From assembly GCA_947448845.1 (NCBI GenBank), contig CANFOX010000003.1, forward strand, positions 1-37,378: DNA of 37,378 nt. The letters are read 5' to 3'. A model generated the notes under the pieces. The model was not told the origin of the DNA. It worked only from the letters and a program-made list of their open reading frames with translations, and did no database searches. Shown piece after piece: positions 1-9,151 of this stretch (positions are counted from its first letter, which is position 1; every line of letters starts with the position of its first letter). The position numbers and the translations under genes were made by a program. The DNA comes from Microbacteriaceae bacterium (lineage in GTDB: Bacteria > Actinomycetota > Actinomycetes > Actinomycetales > Microbacteriaceae).

Positions 1-1344
1 ACTCGAGCCTGGGAATTCGCGGCCGGTGCCCTACTGGCGGTTTGGTTGAGTAGCGGCAATGCCGGCGCCGACCGCTCAAGGGCGCAGAGTCGCAACCCAC
101 TTTGGTGGTGGCTTGGGCTGGCTCTTATTATCACCAGCTTCTCGGTGCTAACCACCCGCACCCCCTACCCAAGCTTCTGGGCGGCGATTCCGGTGGCTGG
201 GGCGGTGGCATTCTTGTTCGGCGGCGAATCGGCGTCTCGTTGGGTTCCGCAGCCAGTTTTGGCTTGGCGACCGATTCAGTTCTTGGGCGACATCTCTTAC
301 TCGCTCTACCTTTGGCACTGGCCTATTCTCACCCTTGCCCCCTGGTTTATTTTGGGCAAGGCCAACGACCTTCAGCAAACCGAGCTGGTTGCGCTGGCGA
401 TTTTAATCGGATGGCTGAGCAAGAAATTTATTGAAGACCCAATTCGCTTTGGGGCCCTTTCTCGCCTGCCAAACTGGAAGCAGTTGGTGGCTGCCGCGGT
501 GGGCATGGCGGTTGTGGTGGCATCGGTCACTTTGGCCACCCACTCGGCCAAGGCGACCCTAGCCGCCAACGGCGGTGAAGATCGAGTTTGGGGTAACTCG
601 CAGTCGATTGCGAATATTGACTTCAAGCCTCAAGAAAATGGCAGCTGCCTGGTGACCCGAGACAACTTCGGCTTCAAAACCTGCACCAAGGGTGACAAGA
701 ACGGTAAGTTCCGAGTTGGTTTCATTGGCGATTCTCACACCAGGCAATACTTTGTTCCGGTCGATAATTTGGCTTTCAAATACCACTGGAAACTCACCAT
801 GATTTCTAAAAGCGCCTGCCCAATTGCTAACACGAAAATCTTTCCAGCCTCGGTGCCAGACCCAAGTTGTAAAGACTGGAATGCGCACCTGCAGAAATAC
901 CTTGCCTCGGTGAAACCGTTCGACATGATTATTAACTCGAACTCATCTCTGGTTACCTTTGGTGACCCAAAAGTTGCCGCCGCCTACGCCATGACGGTGA
1001 AGAGTCAGTTGGCCAGGGGCACCAAATGGTTTGTGATTAAAGACAACCCGAAGCCAATGGAAAACTTCATTCCCTGCATTGCCGCTGCTGGCCTCAAGGC
1101 ACCGGTGGCCTGCGCCAACTCGCGCAAAGCGGCTCTGACACCGCCAGACATTCTTCCAACCGCTATCTCAAAACTTCCTGGCGTCACCGTAGCCAATTTC
1201 ACGAATGTGTTCTGCCACACGGTTTGCCCGCCGATTTTGCACCAGATTATGGTTTATCGCGACAATAGCCACATCACATCCAAGTTTTCGCGGTTGCTGC
1301 AACCTAAACTCAGAGCACGAATACCGGCGGAGTTTAAAAGATGA
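1..1344 (+). CDS. Acyltransferase family 3 (OafA/YrhL-like) with C-terminal SGNH domain, 5'-truncated by window edge
   Basis: Frame stays open to base 1 (TRAWEFAAGALLAVW..., typical acyltransferase_3 motif); ISYSLYLWHWPIL motif; GDSH (VGFIGDSHTRQY) and DNSH near the C-terminus as in SGNH domains. Confidence 0.9.
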   Translation, partial: TRAWEFAAGALLAVWLSSGNAGADRSRAQSRNPLWWWLGLALIITSFSVLTTRTPYPSFWAAIPVAGAVAFLFGGESASRWVPQPVLAWRPIQFLGDISYSLYLWHWPILTLAPWFILGKANDLQQTELVALAILIGWLSKKFIEDPIRFGALSRLPNWKQLVAAAVGMAVVVASVTLATHSAKATLAANGGEDRVWGNSQSIANIDFKPQENGSCLVTRDNFGFKTCTKGDKNGKFRVGFIGDSHTRQYFVPVDNLAFKYHWKLTMISKSACPIANTKIFPASVPDPSCKDWNAHLQKYLASVKPFDMIINSNSSLVTFGDPKVAAAYAMTVKSQLARGTKWFVIKDNPKPMENFIPCIAAAGLKAPVACANSRKAALTPPDILPTAISKLPGVTVANFTNVFCHTVCPPILHQIMVYRDNSHITSKFSRLLQPKLRARIPAEFKR

Positions 1345-1883
1345 GACCAGCATGGCTAAAAGGCGCCGGGCGTTCTTGGCGGTTTTGGTTGGCAATTATT
1401 GTGCTAATTCTGGTGACCGTGGCGAACCTAAAAGTTGCACCCTGGCGATTGCCGTTCACCAAGGGCAACCGAGACTTCAACGTTGCGCAAATGATCGAAA
1501 GCCGTCGTTGGGTTGAAGCCGCACCAGTTGTGCTCACCAATCATTTTCGCAAGGTGACCGTCACCAATACGGGCGATCGTTTCAAAAACGGTTTCGGGTT
1601 CGAACGCGAACTGGTTGGCATCTTCGGCGTTACCGCCGTGCACAGAAAAAATAACCCGGTGGATGTTCGAGACCGCCTCTCGGCCTCTCAACTGGCGTCA
1701 TTCAGCAAATACAAATCCACGGTGCACTGTTCCGGGCGAACCTCGAAGTATTGCGGGTTTCAGATTTTTTGGGATCAAAAGCAGGCTCCGCGCGATGCCA
1801 CTTTTGTAGGGCTTCTAACTTCAGATAATGCCTATGGGCTAATCGAAGCCTCTCTTCTAAAAAGATTGCTCGGGGGCAACTAA
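1341..1883 (+). CDS. Hypothetical protein with single N-terminal TM helix
   Basis: ATGA overlap with upstream CDS; hydrophobic FWLAIIVLILVTVANL near N-terminus; no recognised family. Confidence 0.75.
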   Translation: MRPAWLKGAGRSWRFWLAIIVLILVTVANLKVAPWRLPFTKGNRDFNVAQMIESRRWVEAAPVVLTNHFRKVTVTNTGDRFKNGFGFERELVGIFGVTAVHRKNNPVDVRDRLSASQLASFSKYKSTVHCSGRTSKYCGFQIFWDQKQAPRDATFVGLLTSDNAYGLIEASLLKRLLGGN

Positions 1884-3310
1884 TGTTGACCGAACTTTTA
1901 GTGCTTTCACTGATTGCAGTTGGCGGGGTGTCTGGCGCTTGGCTACTCGGCGCTCGAAATACCTGGTTGGCGATTCCGGTTGGTGTTGCGATTGCCGTGG
2001 TGCTTCGAAACCTAAGTTTTTCTGCCCTCAACCTGGTTGGGCTTCGCCAGTTCGCCAGCGTTACCTTTTTTGTGCTGCTGGCAGCCGTTGCCCTACTTGC
2101 CGCCTGGCGCGCCAGAGTTGGGCTGTGGCGCCCGCTTTCGCTTGCGGTTGGGTTCGCCCTGCTCTCGGTTCTCACCACCCGATGGCTCGGCTTTTTGGGC
2201 ACCTCACACGGTGATTCGCTCTGGATTCTCTCGTTTAGTCACCTGATCGAAAATAACGGTTCGATGGAGATTCTGAACGGTCACACCTCGATCAAGCGCG
2301 GCTTCGCTTACCCGCTGTTGCTTGCTCTTGGGCCGAACCAGCAGTTCTTGTCTGGGCTCACGCCATACCTGTTTGCCGCACTGGCCAGCGCTGCCATTTG
2401 GTTGGTTACCACTCTGCTCGCCAAATACGACTGGCGGCAGGTTGCGCTGATAGCCGGCCTCGTGCTGCTGGCAACTTTCAGCTCGGTAATGCCACTTCGT
2501 TCGATTTACTACATCAACGGTCACACCCTTGCCGGCATTGGCATGCTGTTGGCCGCCGGTGCCACGGTGCTGGCAATTCGCGACGGTGCACTGAGCCTTC
2601 AAAACACGCTGGTGGCCTGCGTAGGAATTTTCACCGTGAGTTCGTCGCGAGCCGAAGGCATTGCCCTGGCAGCGCTCATCGTGCTTCCGCTAATAGCCGC
2701 TCGCTTCATTGCGCGCTGGCAAATCATTGCGCTGATCTCGTCGGCAACGGTTTCACTCGGGGTGTGGCTGGCAACCTATCATTCCTACATCATTCATTCG
2801 ACTCATCTGAACTGGGTGGTTTTCGATGCGCTACTGGTTGGCTTAGGCTGCCTGCCGGCTCTGCGCTGGCTCGACTGGCTGCGACACCGCTTGGTGCCAA
2901 TCGCGCTCATCAGCATGCCGTTGGTGCTAGTGCTGGCCGAGCTTCGTTACTCGCGCGACCTAGCCAAAGGCAATCGCAGTCTTTTCGCCAATCTGGTGCT
3001 TGGGCAAGGATTTTGGGGCTTCGGTCTGGTTGCCATTCTGGTTTTGATTGCCATTTTCTCGGCGCGCAAGTGGTCTAGCCTCACAAGCGAACACCGCACG
3101 TTGGTGATCATCACGGCTTCGCTGGTGTTTGGTTCGCTGATTGCCAAAATGCTCGACGGGGGCCAGTTTGGCCACCCAACTCTTGGCCGACTCGGCTGGT
3201 CAGACTCGTTAAACCGCATGTGGATTCAGTCGTTTGGTATCTTCTTAGTTGCGGCCGTGGTGGCGCTGGTTCAAAGCATCTGGCAGCCGACGAGCGAACA
3301 AACAAGTTAG
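1883..3310 (+). CDS. Polytopic membrane protein, function unknown (possibly glycan-related)
   Basis: 475 aa with many hydrophobic segments; TAATG overlap with upstream CDS. Confidence 0.8.
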   Translation: MLTELLVLSLIAVGGVSGAWLLGARNTWLAIPVGVAIAVVLRNLSFSALNLVGLRQFASVTFFVLLAAVALLAAWRARVGLWRPLSLAVGFALLSVLTTRWLGFLGTSHGDSLWILSFSHLIENNGSMEILNGHTSIKRGFAYPLLLALGPNQQFLSGLTPYLFAALASAAIWLVTTLLAKYDWRQVALIAGLVLLATFSSVMPLRSIYYINGHTLAGIGMLLAAGATVLAIRDGALSLQNTLVACVGIFTVSSSRAEGIALAALIVLPLIAARFIARWQIIALISSATVSLGVWLATYHSYIIHSTHLNWVVFDALLVGLGCLPALRWLDWLRHRLVPIALISMPLVLVLAELRYSRDLAKGNRSLFANLVLGQGFWGFGLVAILVLIAIFSARKWSSLTSEHRTLVIITASLVFGSLIAKMLDGGQFGHPTLGRLGWSDSLNRMWIQSFGIFLVAAVVALVQSIWQPTSEQTS

Positions 3311-3316
3311 GTCAAC

Positions 3317-4288
3317 ATGAAGGTCTTTATTCAGATTCCGTGCCTCAATGAGTCGGAATTCTTGCCAGCCACCCTCAAAGAGCTGCCGCGCAAACTTGAA
3401 GGCGCCAGCGAGGTCAAGTGGCTGGTTATAGATGACGGCTCGAGCGACAACACCACCGAGGTTGCACTTGCAAACGGTGTTGACTACGTGGTTCGGTTTC
3501 CGCACAACCAGGGCCTAGCCTCGGCCTTCCAAGCCGGCATCGATGCAGCGTTGAAACTTGGCGCCGACATTATTGTGAACACAGACGCCGACAACCAATA
3601 TGACGCCTCGGCCATTCCGGCTCTGATTAAGCCAATCGTTGAGGGCACCGCCGACGTGGTTGTTGGCGACCGCGACACCGGCAACGTGCAAGAGTTTTCG
3701 CGCCTCAAGCGCTACCTGCAGGGCCTTGGCACCAGCGTGGTGCAGCGTTTTTCTGGTACCAACGTTCACGATGCCACCAGTGGTTTTCGCGCCTTCAGCC
3801 GCCATGCCGCCCTACAAATCAACCTGGTAACCAAGTTCACCTACACAATCGAATCTCTAATTCAAGTGGATGACGCATCACTCGCACTCACCAACGTGCC
3901 CGTAAAACGAAATGCCAGTGTGCGCCCCAGCCGCCTGTTTGGCTCAACCTGGAAATATGTTCGCCGCAACGCCTGGACCATGATTCGTATTTACGTGCAA
4001 TACCGCCCATTGCGGTTGTTCGTTCCGGCGGGTCTGACGCTACTTGTGGCGGGCATTTTGTCTTGGCTTCCGTGGCTAATTGATGCCTTGAAAGGCAGCA
4101 ACACTGGGCACTTGCAAAGCATTATTCTGGGTGCCGTGCTCTTCATTTCAGGCATTCAGGTGCTTCTTTTCGGCATCTTGGCCGACTCGATTAACTCGGT
4201 TCGCTCGCTCACTACAAAGACCCTGCACCGGGTGCGCGACGTAGAACTCAGTGTCGGGGTTGAGCCAAAGATTTACCGCAAACGGTAA
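3317..4288 (+). CDS. Glycosyltransferase family 2 (DPM1/polyisoprenyl-phosphate sugar transferase-like) with C-terminal TM helices
   Basis: IQIPCLNESEFLPATLKEL, VIDDGSSDNT, NTDADNQYD motifs; two C-terminal hydrophobic helices. Confidence 0.9.
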   Translation: MKVFIQIPCLNESEFLPATLKELPRKLEGASEVKWLVIDDGSSDNTTEVALANGVDYVVRFPHNQGLASAFQAGIDAALKLGADIIVNTDADNQYDASAIPALIKPIVEGTADVVVGDRDTGNVQEFSRLKRYLQGLGTSVVQRFSGTNVHDATSGFRAFSRHAALQINLVTKFTYTIESLIQVDDASLALTNVPVKRNASVRPSRLFGSTWKYVRRNAWTMIRIYVQYRPLRLFVPAGLTLLVAGILSWLPWLIDALKGSNTGHLQSIILGAVLFISGIQVLLFGILADSINSVRSLTTKTLHRVRDVELSVGVEPKIYRKR

Positions 4289-4298
4289 CAATAGAGGC

Positions 4299-5948
4299 GT
4301 GAACGAAACCACCGGTGAAATAACCCTGCCGAGCGCCTGGGTTGTTATCCCCGCGCGCGGTGGGTCAACCGGGGTTCCTCGAAAAAACGTTCGACTGCTA
4401 GACGGCAAACCCCTGATTGCCTATGCCATTCAGGCGGCGCTGAAGGTGTGCGAACCCGGCCACGTGGTAGTCATCACCGACGACGACGAAATCGATGAGG
4501 TTTCACAAAGTTTTGGCGCCCAAGTGGTTCGCGAACAAAAAACCACGGGAAAGGCAACCCTCGACGAGGTTATGGTTCGCACCATTCCGTTTCTGAAAGA
4601 ACTTGGCGCCGCTGATAGCGACGTGCTACTCACCATTCAGCCCACCTGCCCGTTCATTTCGCACCGCCGCATTCGCGAGGCGCTCAAACGCTTTGCCGCT
4701 GGCGCGGGCTCGGTAATCACGGTGGTTGATGATCGCCACCTCGGTTGGCTCTTCGACGAACAAGGCAATCCAAAACCCGACTACAGCGCACGAGTGAATC
4801 GTCAGCAGCTGCCGCCCCATTTTCGCGAATCGGGTGCCATTATTGCAGCGCGCATTGGCGACATCCTTGAATTTAAGACTCGAATTGTTGCGCCCATTTC
4901 GCTACTTGAGCTACCAGAAAAAGAAGCAGTCGACATCGACACCTTTGCCGACTGGGCGATCGCCGAACACTTTGCTACCCGCCGCAAAATTCTGCTTCGC
5001 ACCGATGCCGCCAAAGAGCTTGGCATGGGTCACGTTTATCGAACGCTTGCCCTGGCTTATGCGCTTGCGCGACACGACCTCACCATCGTGCTAAGTAAAG
5101 ACAAACCGCTTGGCATTGAGTTCTTCGATCAATACCCGTTTGCCTATGAAACCATCGAAGACGATCTGCAGTTTGTTGGCCTAGTGGCTGCCGCGAAGGC
5201 AGATCTTGTGGTGCTCGACCGCCTCGACAACTCGGCCGAATTCGTTGAGTTGGTGAAAGAGCAGGCCAAGGTAATCACCTTTGAAGACCTGGGCAGCGGG
5301 GCCGAGGTTGCCGACCTTCTGGTTTCTGACCTCTATGAAAATCCGCGGGTGCCACTTGACCGTCAACTTTCCGGGGTTGAAAACGCCATCTTGGCCCCAA
5401 GTTTTGAAACCATTCCTCGCCAAATTGAGTTTCGCGATTCGGTGAAAGACATTCTGGTGCTGTTCGGGGGCACCGACCCCTCACACCTGATTGAACGCAC
5501 CCTTCGTGCCCTCGAGGGTTATGCCTTTACCGGGCTGATTACCGTGGTGCGCGGCATCGGCTCAGAGCTGATCAACCCGGCCGATTACCAACTCAAGTTG
5601 CGCGTGCTAACCGACGTAAAGAACATGCCGGCCGTTATGGCCCAGGCCGATGTTGCCATCTCTTCTGCCGGCCGCACTATTACAGAGCTCAGCAGCATCG
5701 GGGTGCCCACGCTGTGCATGGCGCAAAACGTAAAAGAACTAACACACACCCACACCAGCCCGAACAACGGCGTGGTCATGCTTGGCCTCGGCACCCTGGT
5801 AAGCCAAGACACTCTCGTGGCGCACATTGCCAAACTGGTTGAAGACACCGATTTCAGGCGCACCCTTCACGAGCGGGCCCTGCAGGCAACTGCCGGCCGT
5901 AGCAACAACTCAATCGTGCGCCGCATTATGCGCTCGGTTGGCCTCTAA
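4299..5948 (+). CDS. Fusion: N-acylneuraminate/nonulosonate cytidylyltransferase (NeuA/PseF-like) + PseG-like UDP-sugar hydrolase/GT-B domain
   Basis: N-terminal VVIPARGGSTGVPRKNVRLLDGKPLIAYAI and EAVDIDTFADWAIAE (NeuA-like); C-terminal RTDAAKELGMGHVYRTLALAYAL and SSAGRTITELSSIGVPTLCM (PseG-like). Start moved to GTG 4299 from the ORF track start at 4251. Confidence 0.88.
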   Translation: MNETTGEITLPSAWVVIPARGGSTGVPRKNVRLLDGKPLIAYAIQAALKVCEPGHVVVITDDDEIDEVSQSFGAQVVREQKTTGKATLDEVMVRTIPFLKELGAADSDVLLTIQPTCPFISHRRIREALKRFAAGAGSVITVVDDRHLGWLFDEQGNPKPDYSARVNRQQLPPHFRESGAIIAARIGDILEFKTRIVAPISLLELPEKEAVDIDTFADWAIAEHFATRRKILLRTDAAKELGMGHVYRTLALAYALARHDLTIVLSKDKPLGIEFFDQYPFAYETIEDDLQFVGLVAAAKADLVVLDRLDNSAEFVELVKEQAKVITFEDLGSGAEVADLLVSDLYENPRVPLDRQLSGVENAILAPSFETIPRQIEFRDSVKDILVLFGGTDPSHLIERTLRALEGYAFTGLITVVRGIGSELINPADYQLKLRVLTDVKNMPAVMAQADVAISSAGRTITELSSIGVPTLCMAQNVKELTHTHTSPNNGVVMLGLGTLVSQDTLVAHIAKLVEDTDFRRTLHERALQATAGRSNNSIVRRIMRSVGL

Positions 5949-5960
5949 CTCGAAAACCCT

Positions 5961-8072
5961 CTAGTTTTTCTTAGCGGGGAAACCAGCCTGAACCCTGATT
6001 GATTCAGGGGTTGCGCCCATTGGCAGCGCGTAATAGATGTAAACCGGATAAACGCCGAGCCTTGGCACATATCGACCTTTGGCGGTTAGCTGAATGCTCT
6101 GAAGCGAGCTACGCCCCGAAACATTGGTAACCAAATTGTCAAAGAAGATTTGCCCATATTCATCGGAGTAGCCATTGAGTGGTGTTCGGCTTTTGGAAAT
6201 GTTTAGCCGGTTTGGTGGCGTTAGCGTTGCGATCTGGTAGTCATAGCTGAATGGCTTCGCCAAGCAATTGTCTGATCTGTTTGAATCGCAGGCAATGCGG
6301 TTCGAAGCCGCCCATACTCTCAAAACTTTATTAGACAAAAATTCGTAGCTAGTGATCGCAGATGGCGACTTTGCAAAATTGTAGGCATTCGCCGGAATGC
6401 CCGCGCTCATTTGACCAGACCAGGCTTGCAGCGAAACGGTGAAATCAGAATTCAGCACATCAACACCGGTTAGGTAAGTGCTGAAAGAGGTGGCAAAGTG
6501 GCCAGTTCCGTTTTTGTAGAAATCTTGCTGAACCCAATCAACCGAGGTTCCCGAAACCGTGAGCTCCAGGTAACCAACGTTGGTCGACGGCACGTCGTTC
6601 CAGGTCACATGCAGTTCACCGTCACTGTCGAGTGTGTAGTTCAATGCGGTTGGTGTTGGAAGGTTTGTTGGTTCATCTTGGGGCACGCTGTATAGCTGCG
6701 GGAAAGACGTTTCATCGTGACCCGCATAGTGGGCAATCAACTGGATGTAGGAGTAATCATTGATCGTTAGCCACGGAATCGTGCCGCGAACCTGGTTGCC
6801 GTCGAAGTTGAAAGTGGTTACGGTTCCAGAGGTTTTTTCGATTATCTCTAGATCGTAGCTGGTAGGCAGGGTGCTCTCTTGTGGTGCATCCCAAAGGAAT
6901 GTTAGAGAGTCGCTGAAGTTATTTGCTGGTCTGCCACCAGTGAGGCGAAGATACGGTTGCCCCGAAAGCGAAGTTTGAACTGCGTCTGCGCCAACCAGCG
7001 CGGCGGCATCAACCAAGCCGGCCCCGGTGTATGGGTCCCATCCGGCTATTGCAGTCATGTCGGTTGCCGATTGCTCAAGATGGGTTTTGGTTTCAGCCGG
7101 GGTTGGGTTTCCTGCCTTTTCAATGTAGAGCGCAGCGGCTGCGGCTACGTAAGGGGAAGCCATGCTGGTGCCGCTCATCTCCATGTAAGGAAAATCTTGG
7201 TAGTAGGTGCTTTCGTAGTTTGTTGGAATCGTTGAGATGATGCTTTCGCCTGGGGCAGTTATGTCAACGCCGGGGTCAGTGGTGCTGAAGTAAGAGGTGC
7301 TCGTTGAATTCGGCGCCTCGGAGGCTACCGAAATAGCACCAGAGCAAGTCGCCGGCACGAGCGATGGGTTCCCCTGTTGGTAATAGTTTCCGGCGGCAGC
7401 AACCACAACCACACCGGCGTCATTGGCTGCAGTAACCGCGTTACAAATCGCGGTGGTGTAGACCTTGTAGGCAATGTCATCTGGCGTGAGGTCAACGAAC
7501 GCCGACTCTTCGAGGGCTGGGCCCCCAAGGCTTAGATTCACCACCTTGGCACCGTGGTCCACTGCATAGTTCAAACCATCCACAAGCGACTGCGAAAACG
7601 CCGGAAGGTCCATTGCGTCTAGGTTTGATAGCTTGATTGGCATTATTTTGGCGCCATAAGCCAAGCCGGTAACTCCGAAATTGTTGTGAAGGGCGGCAAT
7701 GATTCCAGAGACATGGGTTCCGTGTCCATACTCGTCGGTGAAGTCATTGGCAGCCGTGTCGGTTATGGTGACACCGTTATCGATTAGGTTCGCAGGGTCA
7801 TAGCTAATGGTGGCCCCATTTACGATCTGCCCCGATAAATCTGCATGCGATGCGTCAACCCCGGTGTCAATCACCGCAACTTTTACGCCGTTTCCGGTAT
7901 AGCCGGCACCCCAAGCAGCTTGAGCTCGAACGGCTTTGAGCCCCCACTGCAGGTTCTGATAGTTCGCAGAAACCAAATCATCTACTACGTTGGCCGAGCT
8001 CGGGGAAATTGCAAGCGCTGCCACCACTATTGATGTTGAAACAGCCGACGCCAGGATGCTTTTGATTTTCAC
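5961..8072 (-). CDS. Secreted S8 family serine peptidase (subtilase) with ~330-aa C-terminal extension
   Basis: Signal peptide; catalytic motifs VAVIDTGVDASHADL, GHGTHVSGIIAA, SGTSMASPYVAAAAAL; GTG start with AGGAA RBS. Confidence 0.95.
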   Translation of the reverse strand: MKIKSILASAVSTSIVVAALAISPSSANVVDDLVSANYQNLQWGLKAVRAQAAWGAGYTGNGVKVAVIDTGVDASHADLSGQIVNGATISYDPANLIDNGVTITDTAANDFTDEYGHGTHVSGIIAALHNNFGVTGLAYGAKIMPIKLSNLDAMDLPAFSQSLVDGLNYAVDHGAKVVNLSLGGPALEESAFVDLTPDDIAYKVYTTAICNAVTAANDAGVVVVAAAGNYYQQGNPSLVPATCSGAISVASEAPNSTSTSYFSTTDPGVDITAPGESIISTIPTNYESTYYQDFPYMEMSGTSMASPYVAAAAALYIEKAGNPTPAETKTHLEQSATDMTAIAGWDPYTGAGLVDAAALVGADAVQTSLSGQPYLRLTGGRPANNFSDSLTFLWDAPQESTLPTSYDLEIIEKTSGTVTTFNFDGNQVRGTIPWLTINDYSYIQLIAHYAGHDETSFPQLYSVPQDEPTNLPTPTALNYTLDSDGELHVTWNDVPSTNVGYLELTVSGTSVDWVQQDFYKNGTGHFATSFSTYLTGVDVLNSDFTVSLQAWSGQMSAGIPANAYNFAKSPSAITSYEFLSNKVLRVWAASNRIACDSNRSDNCLAKPFSYDYQIATLTPPNRLNISKSRTPLNGYSDEYGQIFFDNLVTNVSGRSSLQSIQLTAKGRYVPRLGVYPVYIYYALPMGATPESIRVQAGFPAKKN

Positions 8073-8083
8073 AGGGTTCCTAT

Positions 8084-9151
8084 CTAGAGATCTTCAGGCT
8101 GCAACGGCAAATCAGCCGCCACGGCGCGCTTCAGTGATTTGCCCATAACGGAATCCCACTGAGCAATTTCAATGCCGGTATTTGAGCGAAGCGCAATAAG
8201 GTCGGCTTCTTCGAGCACGTGACCGGCAGGCAAATCTCGAACCGCAATTATGCGGCGGCGAGCGTTGCTGATGGCTTGCGACTGCGCAGATAGCGAGTGC
8301 TCGCGGGTGCCATAGAGGGTTGAGTAGACGTCGAGTTTGTCAACAAACCGGCGAAGGTCGGCTTCATCCATGGCGTGGTAGTGGTCGTTGCCAACACCCT
8401 GCTTGTTGTCGGTGAAGTGCTTCTCGATAACTCTCGCGCCAAAGAGTGCCGCAATCTCAAGCGCTGGCAGTTCGCCATCATCTTCGGGGCGAACGTGGTC
8501 GCTGTAGCCGATGGCAACGCGCGAACCGAACTTTTCTTGCAGAACCTGAATCTGCGAAAGCTGTGCGTTTTCGCGCGGGGTTGGGTAGTTCAAAATGCAG
8601 TGCAGCAAAGTGACCGAGGCCGCGCCATCGGCTAGCAGTACCTCGAGCGAGTGCTCAATTTCAGCGTGACTCGAGGCGCCACATGACATAACCACTGGGC
8701 GCTTGGTGCGGGCGATTTTGCGAAGCAAAGGAATGTTGGTGAGGTCGGCACTTGCCACCTTGGTTACCGGCATAAGCGGCGTAAGCATGTCGACGGCGTC
8801 GAGGTCGAACGGGGTCGACATGAAGTCAATGCCCTGATCGACGCAGTGTTGAGCCAGTTCGGCGTATTCGGCAGGGCCAAAGTTATCCCAGCGTTGAAAG
8901 AGTTCATACTGGCTTGAAGTTGGCTCTTTGGTTTGATCCCAGTAAGCAGGGCTGGTGGTTTTGGCTGCCAGGGTGGCAGCCTTGTAGGTTTGAAACTTTG
9001 CGGCGTGGCCACCGGCGCGCGCGACCTGCTCAATCATGCGCTTGGCGCGGTCTAGCGAGCCCTCGTGGTTCACGCCGATCTCGGCAATTAGGTATGGCTT
9101 TAGGTAACCGAAGGTGCGGCCGCCAAGTTCAAAATCAATCATTTCGCTCAT
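8084..9151 (-). CDS. N-acetylneuraminate/pseudaminate/legionaminate synthase family (NeuB/PseI/LegI)
   Basis: LIAEIGVNHEGSLDRAKRMIEQ, KFQTYKA, VMSCGAS, LLHCILNYPTP, EKHFTDNK, C-terminal SAF-like domain. Confidence 0.93.
   Translation of the reverse strand: MSEMIDFELGGRTFGYLKPYLIAEIGVNHEGSLDRAKRMIEQVARAGGHAAKFQTYKAATLAAKTTSPAYWDQTKEPTSSQYELFQRWDNFGPAEYAELAQHCVDQGIDFMSTPFDLDAVDMLTPLMPVTKVASADLTNIPLLRKIARTKRPVVMSCGASSHAEIEHSLEVLLADGAASVTLLHCILNYPTPRENAQLSQIQVLQEKFGSRVAIGYSDHVRPEDDGELPALEIAALFGARVIEKHFTDNKQGVGNDHYHAMDEADLRRFVDKLDVYSTLYGTREHSLSAQSQAISNARRRIIAVRDLPAGHVLEEADLIALRSNTGIEIAQWDSVMGKSLKRAVAADLPLQPEDL

Noticed and set aside
102-434. Many alternative-frame or antisense ORFs in the six-frame track (for example 102-434, 1702-2202, 26718-27281)
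   Set aside because: They lie within well-supported CDSs on another frame or strand, have no recognisable motifs and often have skewed low-complexity composition.
4251-4298. Upstream extension of the cytidylyltransferase-PseG ORF (starts at 4251)
   Set aside because: It overlaps the end of the GT2 gene; the GTG at 4299 follows the GT2 stop and leads straight into the conserved domain.
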